DNA of 64,000 nt from the NCBI RefSeq assembly GCF_002289565.1, contig NZ_NTFY01000014.1, positions 1 through 64,000 on the forward strand. Direction: 5' to 3'. A program made the position numbers and the translations under genes. The notes beneath the pieces are model-generated. The model made no database searches. It was given only the letters and a program-made list of their open reading frames with translations, and was not told where the DNA came from. Shown piece after piece: positions 63,858-64,000 of the stretch. Every line of letters begins with the position of its first letter. The first letter of the stretch is position 1. This stretch comes from Rhodopirellula sp. SM50. GTDB taxonomy: Bacteria > Planctomycetota > Planctomycetia > Pirellulales > Pirellulaceae.

Positions 63858-64000
63858 TCAGAAATGGTCTTCACCGGTCAACAAATGCTCCACTTGGTCT
63901 GCATACTTCGCGACCTCCGCAATGCTGGTGCGGATCTCATGGGCGTCGCAAGTCGCGCGTGGATACGAATTCACCATCACGAAATGTGGAAGACCCGATA
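63858..64000 (-). CDS. Partial gene at the window edge, C-terminal fragment
   Basis: An open minus-strand frame enters from beyond the right edge. It reads SGLPHFVMVNSYPRATCDAH, then EIRTSIAEVAKYADQVEHLL, and stops (TGA at 63858-63860) after TGEDHF. The composition looks like a real protein with a C-terminal helix. At 47 visible residues no family can be named. The sigma factor gene lies about 240 bp further on in the same direction. Confidence 0.45.
   Translation of the reverse strand, partial: SGLPHFVMVNSYPRATCDAHEIRTSIAEVAKYADQVEHLLTGEDHF

Noticed and set aside
1-64000. tRNA or rRNA genes
   Set aside because: Intergenic regions were read for tRNA-like T-loops and acceptor stems and none was convincing; tRNAscan-SE would settle it.

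Overview
The window reads as chromosomal DNA of a member of the Planctomycetota, most likely of the Pirellulaceae (Rhodopirellula/Stieleria-like). The reasons are a formylglycine sulfatase, a fused cytochrome c/DUF1549/DUF1553 protein, protein kinases fused to TPR arrays, planctomycete-style ECF sigma factors, and very large exported proteins that start with an LEPRxLL-type motif. The taxon is inferred from gene content; no rRNA or tRNA gene was recognised. Lipid A genes (lpxD, lpxI) and a TonB-dependent receptor show a Gram-negative outer membrane.

Layout. 0-10.6 kb: sulfatase, aroA, small membrane proteins, a nucleotidyltransferase-like protein, and the cytochrome/DUF1549/DUF1553 protein. 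11-20.3 kb: a repeat-rich secreted protein, an S41 C-terminal processing peptidase behind a good sigma-70-like promoter, a polyprenyl-phosphate glycosyltransferase, an ExeA-like AAA ATPase, a membrane protein and trpF. 21-28.4 kb: ahcY with a clear terminator, a 330-bp heptamer array, overlapping parA-parB with parS-like palindromes just upstream, and a pair of NfeD-family genes. 28.7-36.9 kb (minus strand): an ECF sigma factor followed by a Ser/Thr kinase-TPR protein, an exported matrixin-like protein with two zinc ligands replaced, and a TPR-sulfotransferase. 37.5-40.6 kb: a proline/glycine-rich secreted protein, then overlapping lpxD-lpxI.

40.9-63.6 kb is an extracellular-protein locus. 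It holds a 3750-residue LEPRxLL subtilase with a C-terminal dockerin, a divergent second kinase-TPR gene followed by a TonB-dependent receptor, and a second ECF sigma factor upstream of a secreted RTX-repeat protein. That RTX protein ends in a calpain-like cysteine peptidase domain. Twice in this window an ECF sigma factor is followed on the same strand by an exported protein with an LEPRxLL-like N-terminus, which suggests sigma-controlled expression of surface or secreted proteins (inference). The right edge cuts an unidentified gene.

Intergenic DNA is unusually rich in dispersed palindromic repeats. There are at least four families; one is a roughly 220-bp MITE/REP-like element present in three full copies plus relics. 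Tandem heptamer arrays also occur. No transposase, integrase, CRISPR array or phage gene was seen.
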